Assembly (NCBI GenBank): GCA_038040485.1
Contig: JBBPIE010000019.1
Location: 61,429-125,428, forward strand
DNA from: Onstottus_B arcticum
GTDB taxonomy: Bacteria > Acidobacteriota > Blastocatellia > UBA7656
Direction of reading: 5' to 3'
Length of the DNA: 64,000 bases
Under the pieces are notes generated by a model. The model ran no database searches. It was not told the origin of the DNA and worked only from the letters and a program-made list of their open reading frames with translations. Positions 1 through 8,563 of the stretch are shown piece after piece (the stretch's first letter is position 1; the number at the start of each line of letters is the position of its first letter). Both the position numbers and the translations under genes were made by a program.

Positions 1-683
1 TGAAAAAGCAGGATGTGCGTCAACTGATCGGAGTAGTGAGAAAGGAGAAGCGTGCCGGATGGCTCCCCAAACACAGTTGGACCGTCGATCTTGATGCCCG
101 CGCGCTGAAAGGCCGCTCGAAGCTTTGAGGCGGAAGTTTCCCTCGACAGGTTTGATCGATACCCGGTCGCGAAGTAGTAGAACGCTCCCGCAACCCGCAT
201 TGAGCCGGTCACACGCGACACTCCGAGGCGGGTTAGTTCGTTCGCAACTTCCTGCGCGTCGGCAAGTGCGAACATCGGGTCGGCGCTGCCCTCCACGACA
301 AGATCGCCTTCGAGCTTGCGCGACTCGTAGTCGAGGGTTCCGTCCGCAAAGAGGTTGGTTCGATAGTGATAGTCAGGACCGAGCTTCGAGATGGCGGCGA
401 GCGACGTGGCAAGCTTCATGACCGAAGCCGGATTGAACGCAACATCGGCGTTGTGTTCGGCAAGCGTCTGGCCGCCGTCCGAAGTTTCAATCAGAACACC
501 TTGATCGTTCAGCTCTCCGGCTCGAGAACGAAGCGACTCTTTGTATTCATCAAGAGCCGGCAGAGTCGCTTGTTCCTCGGGCTTTGGGGCTCGCGCATCG
601 TCTGCCTCGGCCGCGGCGCCCGAGTCTTGAATGTTGATAGGAAGAAAGAAGATCAGCAGAAAAAGAAGGAGTGTTCGTTTCAC
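1..683 (-). CDS. dacB: D-alanyl-D-alanine carboxypeptidase / PBP4 family, partial (3' end outside window)
   Basis: About 227 N-terminal residues are visible; the gene runs off the left edge. The GTG start (681-683) begins VKRTLLLFLLIFFLPINIQ, a signal peptide, followed by an acidic linker. Around residue 85 the serine-protease-like motif SVMK appears in NPASVMKLATS, the SxxK nucleophile motif of penicillin-binding proteins, followed by a PBP4-like region containing GDLVVEGSADPMF. Known family role: periplasmic DD-carboxypeptidase/endopeptidase trimming peptidoglycan peptides. The SxN and KTG motifs would lie outside the window. No ATG fits the reading frame before the signal sequence, so GTG was chosen; the upstream AAGGG is a weak ribosome site. 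The next gene upstream on the same strand is separated by a large palindrome and a terminator, so it is probably transcribed separately. Confidence 0.85.
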   Translation of the reverse strand, partial: MKRTLLLFLLIFFLPINIQDSGAAAEADDARAPKPEEQATLPALDEYKESLRSRAGELNDQGVLIETSDGGQTLAEHNADVAFNPASVMKLATSLAAISKLGPDYHYRTNLFADGTLDYESRKLEGDLVVEGSADPMFALADAQEVANELTRLGVSRVTGSMRVAGAFYYFATGYRSNLSRETSASKLRAAFQRAGIKIDGPTVFGEPSGTLLLSHYSDQLTHILLF

Positions 684-787
684 GCGTGGCCCTTGTTCGT
701 GGTTTCCGTCCTGCGGGACTCACGAGTGAGTATACAAAACAACCGCTTGAGAATCCATCAGTTCTTGCGCGCGGTAGTCGTTTGAGC

Positions 788-849
788 TTTGTGTCTGTAG
801 CTCGACCGTTAGGGAGAGCTCTCCCTGACGGTCGAGCTACAGACACAAA
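788..849. repeat. 62-bp near-perfect palindrome, copy 1
   Basis: The two 31-base halves pair throughout except for one G-T position (810/827). The centre is AGGGAGAGCTCTCCCT. The inner 43 bp recur at 23357-23399 with only the paired base change T..G to G..C near the centre. It lies between a terminator (897-925) and the start of the dacB-like gene. It resembles a REP/MITE-like dispersed element. Confidence 0.85.
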
Positions 850-896
850 TTTCAAAGTGAACCATTACCTTGCGCCCACCTGAACGAGGACGACGG

Positions 897-925
897 AAAA
901 AAGGGCGGCCTCTACGAAGCCGCCC
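897..925 (-). terminator. Rho-independent terminator of the E1 gene
   Basis: On the minus strand a GGGCGGC/GCCGCCC stem (903-925) with a 9-base loop is followed by a run of six T (complement of the A tract at 897-902). It lies 25 bases after the stop of the E1 gene at 950. Confidence 0.8.
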
Positions 926-949
926 GTTAGCCCGCTACAGAAAAAAGAA

Positions 950-3019
950 TCAGTACTGCGCAAGCGCCAACGCCTTCTGATAGACGTCATCCACCTGCGG
1001 CAACACGGCTCGCTCCAGTATCTTTGAGAACGGAACCGGGCAGTCCTTTGAGCCGACTCGTAATACGGGTCCGTCTAGCACGTCAAAGCACTTTTCGGTT
1101 ATTTGCGAGGCGATCTCTCCTCCGAAGCCGCCGAAAACTTTGTCCTCGTGGACCACCAGCGCCTTCGAAGTCTTGCGAACCGAGTTGACCACGGTGTCGA
1201 TGTCCAGCGGAACGATCGACCGAAGATCAATCACTTCGGCGTTGATGCCGTGCTCGTCTTTCAGCTGGTTCGCCGCGCGCAAGCACCAGTGCACAGGCGT
1301 GCCGTAGGACACGATGGTCATGTCGCTGCCTTCGCGGCGGACTCGCGCCTGCCCGAAGGGAATCTCGTAGTTGTCGCCCGGGCTTGGGGCTTTTGCGAAC
1401 ACCTGGTTGTAAAGATACTTCGGCTCGAGGTAGAACGTGATACCCCGGCTTCGCATCGCGTGGCGAAGCAGCCCAACCGCGTCGTCGGCGAACGCCGGAG
1501 TAACGACTCGCAAACCCGGCATCGTTGCGAACACGGCTTCGAGGTTCTGCGAGTGATAAAGCCCGCCCGCGATGTTGCCGCCGGAAGCGAGCCTCGCGAC
1601 AATGTTGGGCACGAACTGGCCGTTCGAACGATAGTAGTCGTGCGAGGTATCGACCACCTGCTCCATTGCCGGCCACAAGTAGTCCGCAAACTGCGCTGCC
1701 TCGATCACGACCCAAATGTCCTCACGAAATCGCGCGAAGCCGTTGGCAGTGCCGACGATGAAATCTTCGGCAATCGGCGCGTTGAACACGCGGCTCGGTC
1801 CGAACTCCTGCTGCATTCCCTTTGTGACATTGAAGACGCCGCCCTTTTCCTTTGAGGCTACATCCTGGCCCCAGAGAAACGTGTTGGGGTTGCGGCGAAA
1901 CTCCGAGATCAGCGTGCCGTTTATGGCCTCGCGCAATGTCAGCGGCGCGCCGGCCTCCGCCGCGATCAGCGCTTCGGGCGCGACCTTCGACTCTTCGGGA
2001 AGTACAAACAAAGTAGCCGTGCTCGGATCGGGATCGGGCGAAGCTTCAGCCTTCTCGGCGGCTTCGGCTACGATCGCTTTGTTCTCTTCTTCGATCGCAA
2101 GAAGCGTGACTTCTTCAACGTCCTCGACATTGAGAAGGTGAAGCCGCAGCCGCTCATAGCTATCGTAGGTGCGCGAGTCGACCAGCTCTGCCTGGCTTCG
2201 GTAGGACTCGTGGCGGTCGGAATTCGAATGCGCGTTTATCCGTTCGCAGAACGCATGAAGCAGAACCGGGCCGTCGCCGGCGTGAATAATGTCGGTCGCT
2301 CGGCGCATCGCGGACACCGAGTCAAACGGGTTTGTGCCGTCGCAGTTGATGATCGTCAGATTACGCAAGCCTCGATAGTTCTCCGAGACGATCGGGTTCG
2401 CAGTCTGCTCGCTTACCGGCACCGAGATGCCGTAGCCGTTGTTCTGCACGACGAATATCACGGGCAAGCGTTCACGGCTTGCGCCATTCAAGGCTTCGAA
2501 GACATAGCCTTCAGAGCAGGACGATTCACCCTGACTGCAAAAAACAATCGAGTCCGCGTCGTAGTACTTCACCGCGCGCCCGAGACCGGCTGCGTGTTGA
2601 GCATGATTGCCTGTGCACGACGAGACGTTCCATATCCCTATCGAGATTTTCGCAAAGTGATTGCTCATGTGCCGGCCGCCCGACGCAGTGTCGCCCGCCT
2701 TGGACAAACCGTTGAGAATGATCTCGTAAGGGGAGATGCCGCCCACCAGACACGTCAGCATGTCGCGATAGTAAGGGAACAAGTAGTCCTTGTTGGGTCT
2801 GAAGGCCAGGCCGAGCGCGACTTGAACTCCGTCGTGGCCGGCGTGCGAGGCGTGGTAGGACCAGCCCTTCGCCTGGCGGAGATAGTTGCGCGCTTTGTCG
2901 TCGAGCACGCGGCCCAGGTGAATGAGTCGATACCACTCGAGTTGGTTTTCGATCGGAACCGTACCTGGAGCATCGGCCAGCGGTTTGTACGAAACTGCGG
3001 CGATATCATTTGCACTCAT
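950..3019 (-). CDS. 2-oxoacid dehydrogenase E1, alpha and beta subunits fused (branched-chain type)
   Basis: This is a 689-residue thiamine-diphosphate enzyme. Residues about 25-330 form the alpha-type region and about 357-689 the beta-type region (from LTLREAINGTLISEF), joined by an acidic/Ala-rich linker; in most bacteria these are separate subunits. In the TPP site the usual GDG is replaced by SQGESSCSEG (162-171), followed by the conserved VVQNNGYG (190-197), as in some fused E1 proteins. Role by family: oxidative decarboxylation of a branched-chain or related 2-oxoacid and transfer to a lipoyl E2. No E2 or E3 gene is adjacent. The ATG start (3017-3019) is preceded by AGAGGGTAA, a good ribosome site. 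A terminator follows at 897-925. Substrate is not determinable from sequence. Confidence 0.88.
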   Translation of the reverse strand: MSANDIAAVSYKPLADAPGTVPIENQLEWYRLIHLGRVLDDKARNYLRQAKGWSYHASHAGHDGVQVALGLAFRPNKDYLFPYYRDMLTCLVGGISPYEIILNGLSKAGDTASGGRHMSNHFAKISIGIWNVSSCTGNHAQHAAGLGRAVKYYDADSIVFCSQGESSCSEGYVFEALNGASRERLPVIFVVQNNGYGISVPVSEQTANPIVSENYRGLRNLTIINCDGTNPFDSVSAMRRATDIIHAGDGPVLLHAFCERINAHSNSDRHESYRSQAELVDSRTYDSYERLRLHLLNVEDVEEVTLLAIEEENKAIVAEAAEKAEASPDPDPSTATLFVLPEESKVAPEALIAAEAGAPLTLREAINGTLISEFRRNPNTFLWGQDVASKEKGGVFNVTKGMQQEFGPSRVFNAPIAEDFIVGTANGFARFREDIWVVIEAAQFADYLWPAMEQVVDTSHDYYRSNGQFVPNIVARLASGGNIAGGLYHSQNLEAVFATMPGLRVVTPAFADDAVGLLRHAMRSRGITFYLEPKYLYNQVFAKAPSPGDNYEIPFGQARVRREGSDMTIVSYGTPVHWCLRAANQLKDEHGINAEVIDLRSIVPLDIDTVVNSVRKTSKALVVHEDKVFGGFGGEIASQITEKCFDVLDGPVLRVGSKDCPVPFSKILERAVLPQVDDVYQKALALAQY

Positions 3020-3238
3020 GCGTTACCCTCTTGTTCTCTGATGGAGCCAAAAAAACGTTACGAATCCGCCTGCTGAAGGCCACTACCTTTAGATCCTCGT
3101 TAACGCAACTTTTCGCACGTAGCGAATGTTAGCCGGAGCGTTGCATTGTCGCGTTTCGAGGCCTGGTAACAACTTCACAACATAGCAAAAAAGAAACGTG
3201 AGAACAACCGCGAGGCAGGTGTTGCAACGTGGTCTTCC

Positions 3239-3268
3239 TTGACATGCGGAAAGTGGGTCTCGTACGAT
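3239..3268 (+). promoter_or_regulatory. Sigma-70-like promoter of tRNA-Ala
   Basis: TTGACA at 3239-3244 and TACGAT at 3263-3268 are separated by 18 bases. The tRNA begins 16 bases after the -10 box. Confidence 0.6.
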
Positions 3269-3284
3269 TCGAGTTCATCATAGT

Positions 3285-3360
3285 GGGGCTGTAGCTCAGT
3301 TGGCAGAGCGCGTGGCTCGCATTCACGAGGCCAGGGGTTCGAATCCCCTCAGCTCCACCA
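3285..3360 (+). tRNA. tRNA-Ala (anticodon CGC)
   Basis: A full cloverleaf can be drawn. The acceptor stem is GGGGCTG with CAGCTCC, the D stem GCTC/GAGC, and the anticodon stem CGTGG/TCACG around loop CTCGCAT, giving anticodon CGC (codon GCG). The T arm is AGGGG-TTCGAAT-CCCCT. The 3' CCA is encoded. The gene is 76 nt. Confidence 0.97.
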
Positions 3361-3535
3361 AAGATACAAACAGTCAGCGTCCAAGTTGGCCGCTTTCTTT
3401 TTTCCAGTATGACAGCGCTAGTGAAAACAGAGGTCAAGTAACTAATGACGGCCGGCCGGACCTGGATGCTAACATTCTACTGGCTCGCTCTCGCAACGGA
3501 ACAAGAGGGGATCAGGTGAACTGCCGCCAGGGGAT

Positions 3536-3724
3536 TTATTTTAACGGTAGGATGCCAAGGTCTTTGCATATCTTTCTCGCGAGTGCGTCACTGATCTCAT
3601 TATGACGCGGAACTGCAGACCTCTTGTTCGAAGACGGGTTCTGCCACCAGGAATGACGACCACCTTCCCTGACCAACTCGCAGCCGTGGGAGCGCAGATG
3701 CTGGATCAGTTCGCGCCGCTTCAT
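3536..3724 (-). CDS. hicA: HicA-type toxin (mRNA interferase)
   Basis: This is a 62-residue basic protein with the HicA double-stranded-RNA-binding-like fold signature: MKRRELIQHLRSHGCELVR at the start and the catalytic His in GGRHSWW, followed by VPRHNEISDALARKICKDLG. Its length matches the family (about 60 residues). Known role: ribosome-independent mRNA cleavage, neutralised by HicB. Its ATG overlaps the stop of the upstream hicB by four bases (ATGA), so the two are translationally coupled, in the order hicB then hicA. Confidence 0.92.
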   Translation of the reverse strand: MKRRELIQHLRSHGCELVREGGRHSWWQNPSSNKRSAVPRHNEISDALARKICKDLGILPLK

Positions 3725-3945
3725 ACCGCGATTGGCTCTTCCTCATAGTTTTCCCCCGCCGCGGCTATCGCATCCAGCTTGTTTAGTTCGAGAGCTTCTT
3801 GCAAGGTTATCTTGAGGCTCTCTAGCAATTCCTCGCGCGTTGGTTCTTGACAGTTTACTCCGGGGACTTCCTCTATCCAGCCGATCCACCAGTCTCCATC
3901 CTGCTTTACAACGGCGGTATATGAATTGTTAACGTCATTGCTCAT
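3721..3945 (-). CDS. hicB: HicB-type antitoxin
   Basis: This is a 74-residue acidic protein beginning MSNDVNNSYTAVVKQDGDWW, then IGWIEEVPGVNCQEPTREEL. This is the partially degraded RNase-H-like HicB fold (YxAVVxxDxdWWigwieElPGvn). A helical tail follows. No separate C-terminal DNA-binding domain is visible, so this is the short antitoxin form. It is expected to bind and mask HicA. It is the first gene of the pair and overlaps hicA by ATGA. Confidence 0.9.
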   Translation of the reverse strand: MSNDVNNSYTAVVKQDGDWWIGWIEEVPGVNCQEPTREELLESLKITLQEALELNKLDAIAAAGENYEEEPIAV

Positions 3946-4088
3946 AGTGAACCTTCTTTCGGTTGCAGGGTCGCTCTTGTTCTCGTCTTCGATCCGTTCT
4001 TCTGGGAGAGATTCATGATCCTACTTCGTCATCGCGCCGAAATCCAACGATCGACAGAGTGTACCGCAGGGGACATCGGCCAACGGCT

Positions 4089-4931
4089 TCAGTTCAGTCT
4101 CGCCCGGCGCTGACGGAGTAATGTTATCTGCTCGCGAATGATTTCCGCGTCGGGAGCGTGAGGCGCGAACTCCAAATATCGATCGAGCTCTTCGATGGCG
4201 CTTCGTGTCTCGCCGAGTTCCGCAAGCAGAAGGCCTCGATCTCGCAAGTGCCTGGGCGAATTCGGATTCATCAGCAGTATGCGATCAATCAACCGAAGCG
4301 CCCGACGTTGGTCAGTCGCTCCATAAATCCCCAGCAGGTTCGAAAGCATTCGCGTCAGTATCTGCTTGTTGCTCACCGCCGCGAGATGTTCGGGCTCCAG
4401 TTCAAGCGCGCCTCCGGTGCTTTCCGAAACCAACTCCGAGCACGCCGGTGCCCCAAGGATTCGCCCGTCGTTGAAAGGATCGATGAAGATATCGCCGCTT
4501 TCGGCTTGGTGTTTAGCGATGAAGTGCCCGGGCAAGCCTACGCCCTTGATCGGCAGGCCGACTCGGGTTGCGACTTCGATGTAGACGACGGTTAGAGTGA
4601 TTGGTATGCCGGTTCGGCGGTCGATGACTTCGTTCAAATAGCTGTTGCGCGGATCGTAGTAGCTCGCGCGATTGCCGTGAAAGCCAAGCTCTTCAAACAT
4701 CGTCGCGTTAACAGCCGCGATGAGGTCCAGCGGCGTGCGAGCGCCGATCGCGCGCCCGGCAGCGCTTTCCCCAAAATGATCGAGCTTCTCGATGTAAGAC
4801 TCAACATCAAGGCGCGGATATTCTTCGGCCGCGATCAGAAGCGCCGCTTCAGCAAGGTTGATCTGTTCATCGTTGCGAGCCACCATCTCGGCGAATCGCA
4901 AGCGCGCATTTTGTGGCGAGGTCTGTGACAC
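4089..4931 (-). CDS. SirB1-family transglutaminase-like/TPR protein
   Basis: This 280-residue protein has the SirB1 pattern: FAEMVARNDEQINLAEAALL near the N-terminus, then a transglutaminase-like core with NxxLNEVIDRRTGIPITL and VGLPGHFI (residues about 110-150), and a C-terminal helical repeat region, GLLLAELGETRSAIEELDRYLE, resembling one or two TPRs. The molecular function of the family is poorly known; the name derives from a Salmonella invasion-regulator locus. The start is GTG (4929-4931); an internal ATG at 4881-4883 would remove 16 residues that fit the family. A terminator lies just upstream, so it has its own promoter or is read through weakly. Confidence 0.82.
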   Translation of the reverse strand: MSQTSPQNARLRFAEMVARNDEQINLAEAALLIAAEEYPRLDVESYIEKLDHFGESAAGRAIGARTPLDLIAAVNATMFEELGFHGNRASYYDPRNSYLNEVIDRRTGIPITLTVVYIEVATRVGLPIKGVGLPGHFIAKHQAESGDIFIDPFNDGRILGAPACSELVSESTGGALELEPEHLAAVSNKQILTRMLSNLLGIYGATDQRRALRLIDRILLMNPNSPRHLRDRGLLLAELGETRSAIEELDRYLEFAPHAPDAEIIREQITLLRQRRARLN

Positions 4932-4948
4932 GGTTGATCAAGTTCAAT

Positions 4949-4980
4949 AAAAAAGGGCCGATGGTCCGCGCCATCGGCCC
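4949..4980 (-). terminator. Rho-independent terminator of the esterase unit
   Basis: A perfect 10-bp stem, GGGCCGATGG/CCATCGGCCC (4955-4964 and 4971-4980), with a 6-base loop. On the minus strand it is followed by a T run (A run at 4949-4954). It lies 29 bases beyond the esterase stop at 5010. Confidence 0.88.
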
Positions 4981-5009
4981 TCGACTATTCGCGCAAAGTC
5001 GTTCAAGCC

Positions 5010-5999
5010 TCAGCGTCCGGTGCGTGATCGGACAGGCGCCCCGGCTTTTGCATCAGTCTTGAAGTTCTTCCACAAAAACATGTACGAGTGATCTGCGACC
5101 GAGATCATGTACTCCCATCCGTGATTGCCTGGAAACAGGTGAAACTCGTGCGCGATTCCGAGCTTTGTCAGCCGTTCGTCGAACGCCTTGTTGCTCTCCT
5201 GGAAGCCGTAGCGGTCCTGTTCGCCGCAATCGAAGTAAACCTTGATACCCGACTTCTTGATCGCGGCCGCGTTTGCGTCGGCGATGAAAACCGGATTGAC
5301 AGTTTTGAAGTACTCTTCGTCCGGCGGAGTGCCGAAGATGTTGCCGATCAGCTTGAGCATGAACTGCGAGCGGCGATCATCGCCCGTCGGCTTCGGAAGC
5401 TCGGCGAAGAGCGCGGCGCTGTGAGTCGTCACGGTCGAGAACATCTCCGGGTGTTTGAACGCCAGCAGCAGCGCGCCCCATCCGCCCATCGAAATCCCCT
5501 GAATCGCTCGCGCGTCGCGAGTCCCGATGACGCGATAAGTCTTCTCGACGTAGGGAATCAAGTCTTGAATGATCGCGTCTTCGTAGCGAATGCCGTTTTT
5601 CGCATTCAAATAGAAGCTGTTCTCGCCGGCTGGCGCGACGATGATGAACTCACCGATTGCGCCTTGTTCGCGGAGCTTGCTCACCGTCTCGGCGACTTTT
5701 CTCTTGTAAAACTCGAGTTCGCTGCCGAACATTCCGTGCAAGAAGTAAAGCACAGGATAGCGCCGGTTCTTGTCGCCCTCGTATGACGGGGGAAACTGAA
5801 TCGCGAACTTCAGCTCTTTGCCAAGCGCGGCTGATTGCATCGAGGCGTACTCGATATGCAGGTCGGCAGCGGACTTGCCGGCAGGCGTAGCCGATTGCGG
5901 CGCCGGCGAGGCTTGTTGCAGCAGCCTTGCCGTTGCGTTCGACACGAAAGCGATGAACAGCGAGAGTACCGCGATGCCGGATTGTTTTAGCAGATCCAT
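5010..5999 (-). CDS. Secreted alpha/beta-hydrolase esterase (esterase D/enterochelin-esterase-like)
   Basis: This is a 329-residue protein. The N-terminus (GIAVLSLFIAFVSNATA) is a signal peptide, followed by a Pro/Ala/Gln linker. The hydrolase fold shows YPVLYFLHG (oxyanion strand, about 81-89), the nucleophile elbow GISMGG with Ser170, and a C-terminal His in FPGNHGWEYM. The closest architecture is the 'esterase family' that includes S-formylglutathione hydrolase and enterochelin esterase; the substrate cannot be read from sequence. It follows the AhpD-like gene by 3 bases, so the two form an operon ending at the terminator 4949-4980. The ATG start is preceded by AGAGG. Confidence 0.85.
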   Translation of the reverse strand: MDLLKQSGIAVLSLFIAFVSNATARLLQQASPAPQSATPAGKSAADLHIEYASMQSAALGKELKFAIQFPPSYEGDKNRRYPVLYFLHGMFGSELEFYKRKVAETVSKLREQGAIGEFIIVAPAGENSFYLNAKNGIRYEDAIIQDLIPYVEKTYRVIGTRDARAIQGISMGGWGALLLAFKHPEMFSTVTTHSAALFAELPKPTGDDRRSQFMLKLIGNIFGTPPDEEYFKTVNPVFIADANAAAIKKSGIKVYFDCGEQDRYGFQESNKAFDERLTKLGIAHEFHLFPGNHGWEYMISVADHSYMFLWKNFKTDAKAGAPVRSRTGR

Positions 6000-6002
6000 C
6001 GG

Positions 6003-6413
6003 TTAACCTCTGAAGCGCGGCCCGTCGCTTGGAAAGTGGTTGATGTTCATGTTGTTCGCCGCGACGTCGGTTAGATCGATGATCGCTGCTGCGTTGATGG
6101 CGGCGGCTATGGCGATCGATTCGCTGATCTCCTCTTCGGTTGCGCCGGCTTCGAGCGCCTTCTTGAGATGGCCCTCGATGCAGCCCTGGCACTTAGCGAC
6201 CAGCGACGCGGCAATCGAGATCAATTCCTGCGTCTTGGTATCCAGGTGTTTCTTCTCGGAGTAGTAGATCTCTCTGTAGAACTCACCGTAGATGCGGCGC
6301 ATCTTCGGCTCCATCATCGAATAGGACGCCGGTTTGCCCTCTTTTTTGGGCTGAGGGTTGGAATCTGGAACTTCGGGCTCCGCTTCAGCTTGCGGTGCGA
6401 GCTTGCTGTCCAT
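6003..6413 (-). CDS. Carboxymuconolactone decarboxylase / AhpD-like protein
   Basis: This 136-residue protein has a charged 30-residue N-terminal extension followed by an all-helical CMD domain. The AhpD-type redox pair Cys75-x-x-Cys78 and His82 occurs in AKCQGCIEGHLKKALEAGAT, the canonical pattern of alkylhydroperoxidase-like members, so a thiol-peroxidase-type role is more likely than a lactone decarboxylase one. It is the first gene of a two-gene unit with the secreted esterase (3-base gap); the functional link is unclear. The ATG is preceded by GGAGAA with 11-base spacing. Confidence 0.88.
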   Translation of the reverse strand: MDSKLAPQAEAEPEVPDSNPQPKKEGKPASYSMMEPKMRRIYGEFYREIYYSEKKHLDTKTQELISIAASLVAKCQGCIEGHLKKALEAGATEEEISESIAIAAAINAAAIIDLTDVAANNMNINHFPSDGPRFRG

Positions 6414-6790
6414 AGTTCAACTGTTCTCCTTCAAGTGATTGACGACGAGTACCACGATGGCGGTTATGGTCTCGACTCTTCTAGTACGCAGTTTGGGCAC
6501 GCGGGGTCTCAAAATTTACCACGCCAGGTTGGAGCGGTCTGCTAAGGACCCAAGTCAAAGTTTCTATCACAGGCTTTTCGCGATGGCAAACAGGGCCAGA
6601 AAGCGGTAGCGACGATCTGGGTCGACTTGGGCCGGGAGGAGAAAAATCCGCTTCTTCCGGCGTTCTCACTTGATTGCAAGGAGTTCCGTGGATTTCCTTA
6701 CGTCCCGCCTCAAACCTTTCCGCAGCCGAAAGTGGAGCACGGACGGCTGGTCCGTGCTCCCGATGTCTTTCGAACTCACGAGAAGGAAAG
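6414..6790. other. 377-bp gap with no recognised gene
   Basis: It lies between the start of the AhpD-like gene and the end of the metzincin 3' part. It must contain the promoter of the AhpD-esterase unit, but no convincing -35/-10 pair was recognised. No strong hairpin or repeat was seen. Confidence 0.5.
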
Positions 6791-8563
6791 TTATCCGGGT
6801 TTTTGTTTCACCGTGAGCGTTCTTCCCGCTACTGTCACAGTCCCGACCCGGGTAGGCCCAGTATTCTGAGGCACTGAGTATGTGAGTGTGCCATTTCCAA
6901 CCCCGCTACCTGAAATGATCGTTATCCAAGCGTCGTTACTCGTAGCGGTCCAATCACAATTGGCAGATACACTCACTGCTACGTTTCCGGTTCCGCCGGC
7001 CGAAGTAAAGGATTGGAGTTGCGGAGAAATTGAGAACGAGCAGTTACCGCGTTGAGTGACACTATAGGTGTTTCCCGCGACGGCGACTGATCCCTGACGA
7101 CTGCCAAGCCTGAGGTTTTGTCTGAGCTCGAACTTAACGACTCCGTTTCCGCTTCCTGTCAGTTCGGAGGTAATGAGTATCCAAGCGCTGTTATTCAAAA
7201 CGGTCCAGTCGCAACCCGAGGGAGCCGTGACATTGATGCCGCCCGACCCGCCGGACCCAGGGAATTCCTGGTTCGTTGGAGAAATTGACATACTGCAAGG
7301 TATCTGCACAACGTGATCAAGCGGCACAAGATTAGTATTGCCGCTCTTGTCAGTCATGCTCAATCTAGCTACGAAGGTCCCCTGTGAAGTGTAAGGGTGC
7401 ATGGCAGTCGAACCAGAGCCCACCTCACCATCCCCGAAGTCCCAGAAGTACGTGATTATCTCGCTGCAAGGAGCCGTAGACGCCGTGGCATCAAACGTGA
7501 CTGTGTGAGGAAGAGTGCCGCCGGTCTCAGGTGACAAGGTGACATTCTCTTCAATGCTGCAATCTCCCTGCAGAAGAAGGTCTTGCGGCACGGAGTTCTC
7601 AATCTGAGCGATGCTCGGTTCTGACAGAGCGCCTTCCTCGACGCTTACTTCGCCTCGCGCAGCGCCAGTACCTATCCTGCCCCCACCCTGGAAAGAAAGC
7701 GCCGGCCACTCGTTAAACCCATGAAGCGGAATATGGGTAAAGCCGTCTCCAGTGATGTCCCACATGAGAGGAGGCGGAGTCAGCATACCGTCGCAATTCC
7801 AATCGGTCGCGGGCAGCGGCAGTTGTTGGGCACAAGGCGCAAAAAGAGGGCCCCAGAGAGTTCGATGGTTGTCCGGGTCCATTATACCGACAGCTTCGTT
7901 AAGGGCGGTCTCATCCAAATCGTTCAGCTTGCGCCTCGAGTAGTCAAACTCGCGCCCCCCATTTGCCTTGAGTAGCCCTATGAACTGGAAGCGATAGTTC
8001 ATAACGCTCAAATGATTAGGTTTGAGAGCGGGCGCATTCTCATCGCCGCCGTGCCTGAGACCAAGATTGTGCCCAAGCTCATGCATGAAGGTTCCGGCCT
8101 GACGAAATACGGTGCCGCCAGCCACCGAGCCAAGCGAAACTATGAAGTCTCCGCCAGGTATTTTCCGAGATAGACCACTACTCGTACCGCCGGTGCCATC
8201 CCCCAGTCCGTACCGGTCAGCGAATAGCGCATAGTGGAAGACAGGAGCCCGCCTGGTCGCGTTGAAATGTACCCCTTTGATATTGTCCAGGTCGGTAAAG
8301 TTGTAGGACCCGGCCGCAAAAGGAACTATGGAAGGCTGATGCGGTACACTCGCGGCTCGTGAGCGAGCATTCCATCTCGCGTTGTTTACACCGTTCATTA
8401 TGCTGTTAGGGCCGGCATCGATATGGATGTTTATGCCTGTCGCTCCATCCGGATTCTGTACAGGCGCCTTCTTAAAGGCATCAATCACGAGTTTCAGGGC
8501 AGCAGGCTTTGGTTGAAACACTACTCCCGCATTCGGTTGCATCCAATCAGCGTGCACGAACAA
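6791..8563 (-). CDS. Secreted metzincin protease, 3' part of a frameshifted gene (metallopeptidase-PKD-BACON-BACON)
   Basis: This 590-residue reading frame continues the 5' part at 8521-9990. Read together they give the join LFTK-DLFVHADWMQPN, a normal module border in such proteins; the split is a single missing base near 8563-8570. The catalytic motif is HELGHNLGLRHGGD with a downstream SVMNY Met-turn, i.e. a zinc metzincin. Then follow a PKD domain (WDFGDGEVG) and two BACON-like domains, each starting CS(M/F)SISP and containing CDWT. Known roles: PKD and BACON modules mediate protein or glycan/mucin-type contacts outside the cell. If the frameshift is real, this part lacks a signal peptide and would not be exported. 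The apparent TTG start at 8563 is not a credible start. Confidence 0.82.
   Translation of the reverse strand: MFVHADWMQPNAGVVFQPKPAALKLVIDAFKKAPVQNPDGATGINIHIDAGPNSIMNGVNNARWNARSRAASVPHQPSIVPFAAGSYNFTDLDNIKGVHFNATRRAPVFHYALFADRYGLGDGTGGTSSGLSRKIPGGDFIVSLGSVAGGTVFRQAGTFMHELGHNLGLRHGGDENAPALKPNHLSVMNYRFQFIGLLKANGGREFDYSRRKLNDLDETALNEAVGIMDPDNHRTLWGPLFAPCAQQLPLPATDWNCDGMLTPPPLMWDITGDGFTHIPLHGFNEWPALSFQGGGRIGTGAARGEVSVEEGALSEPSIAQIENSVPQDLLLQGDCSIEENVTLSPETGGTLPHTVTFDATASTAPCSEIITYFWDFGDGEVGSGSTAMHPYTSQGTFVARLSMTDKSGNTNLVPLDHVVQIPCSMSISPTNQEFPGSGGSGGINVTAPSGCDWTVLNNSAWILITSELTGSGNGVVKFELRQNLRLGSRQGSVAVAGNTYSVTQRGNCSFSISPQLQSFTSAGGTGNVAVSVSANCDWTATSNDAWITIISGSGVGNGTLTYSVPQNTGPTRVGTVTVAGRTLTVKQKPG

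Noticed and set aside
550..883. Frames on both strands reading VARPxGRALPxGRATDT
   Set aside because: They translate the 62-bp palindrome; the pattern follows the repeat, not a gene.
3129..3437. 102-residue minus-strand frame across tRNA-Ala (GGAEGIRTPGLVNASHALCQ)
   Set aside because: It is the antisense translation of the tRNA, a widespread false protein.
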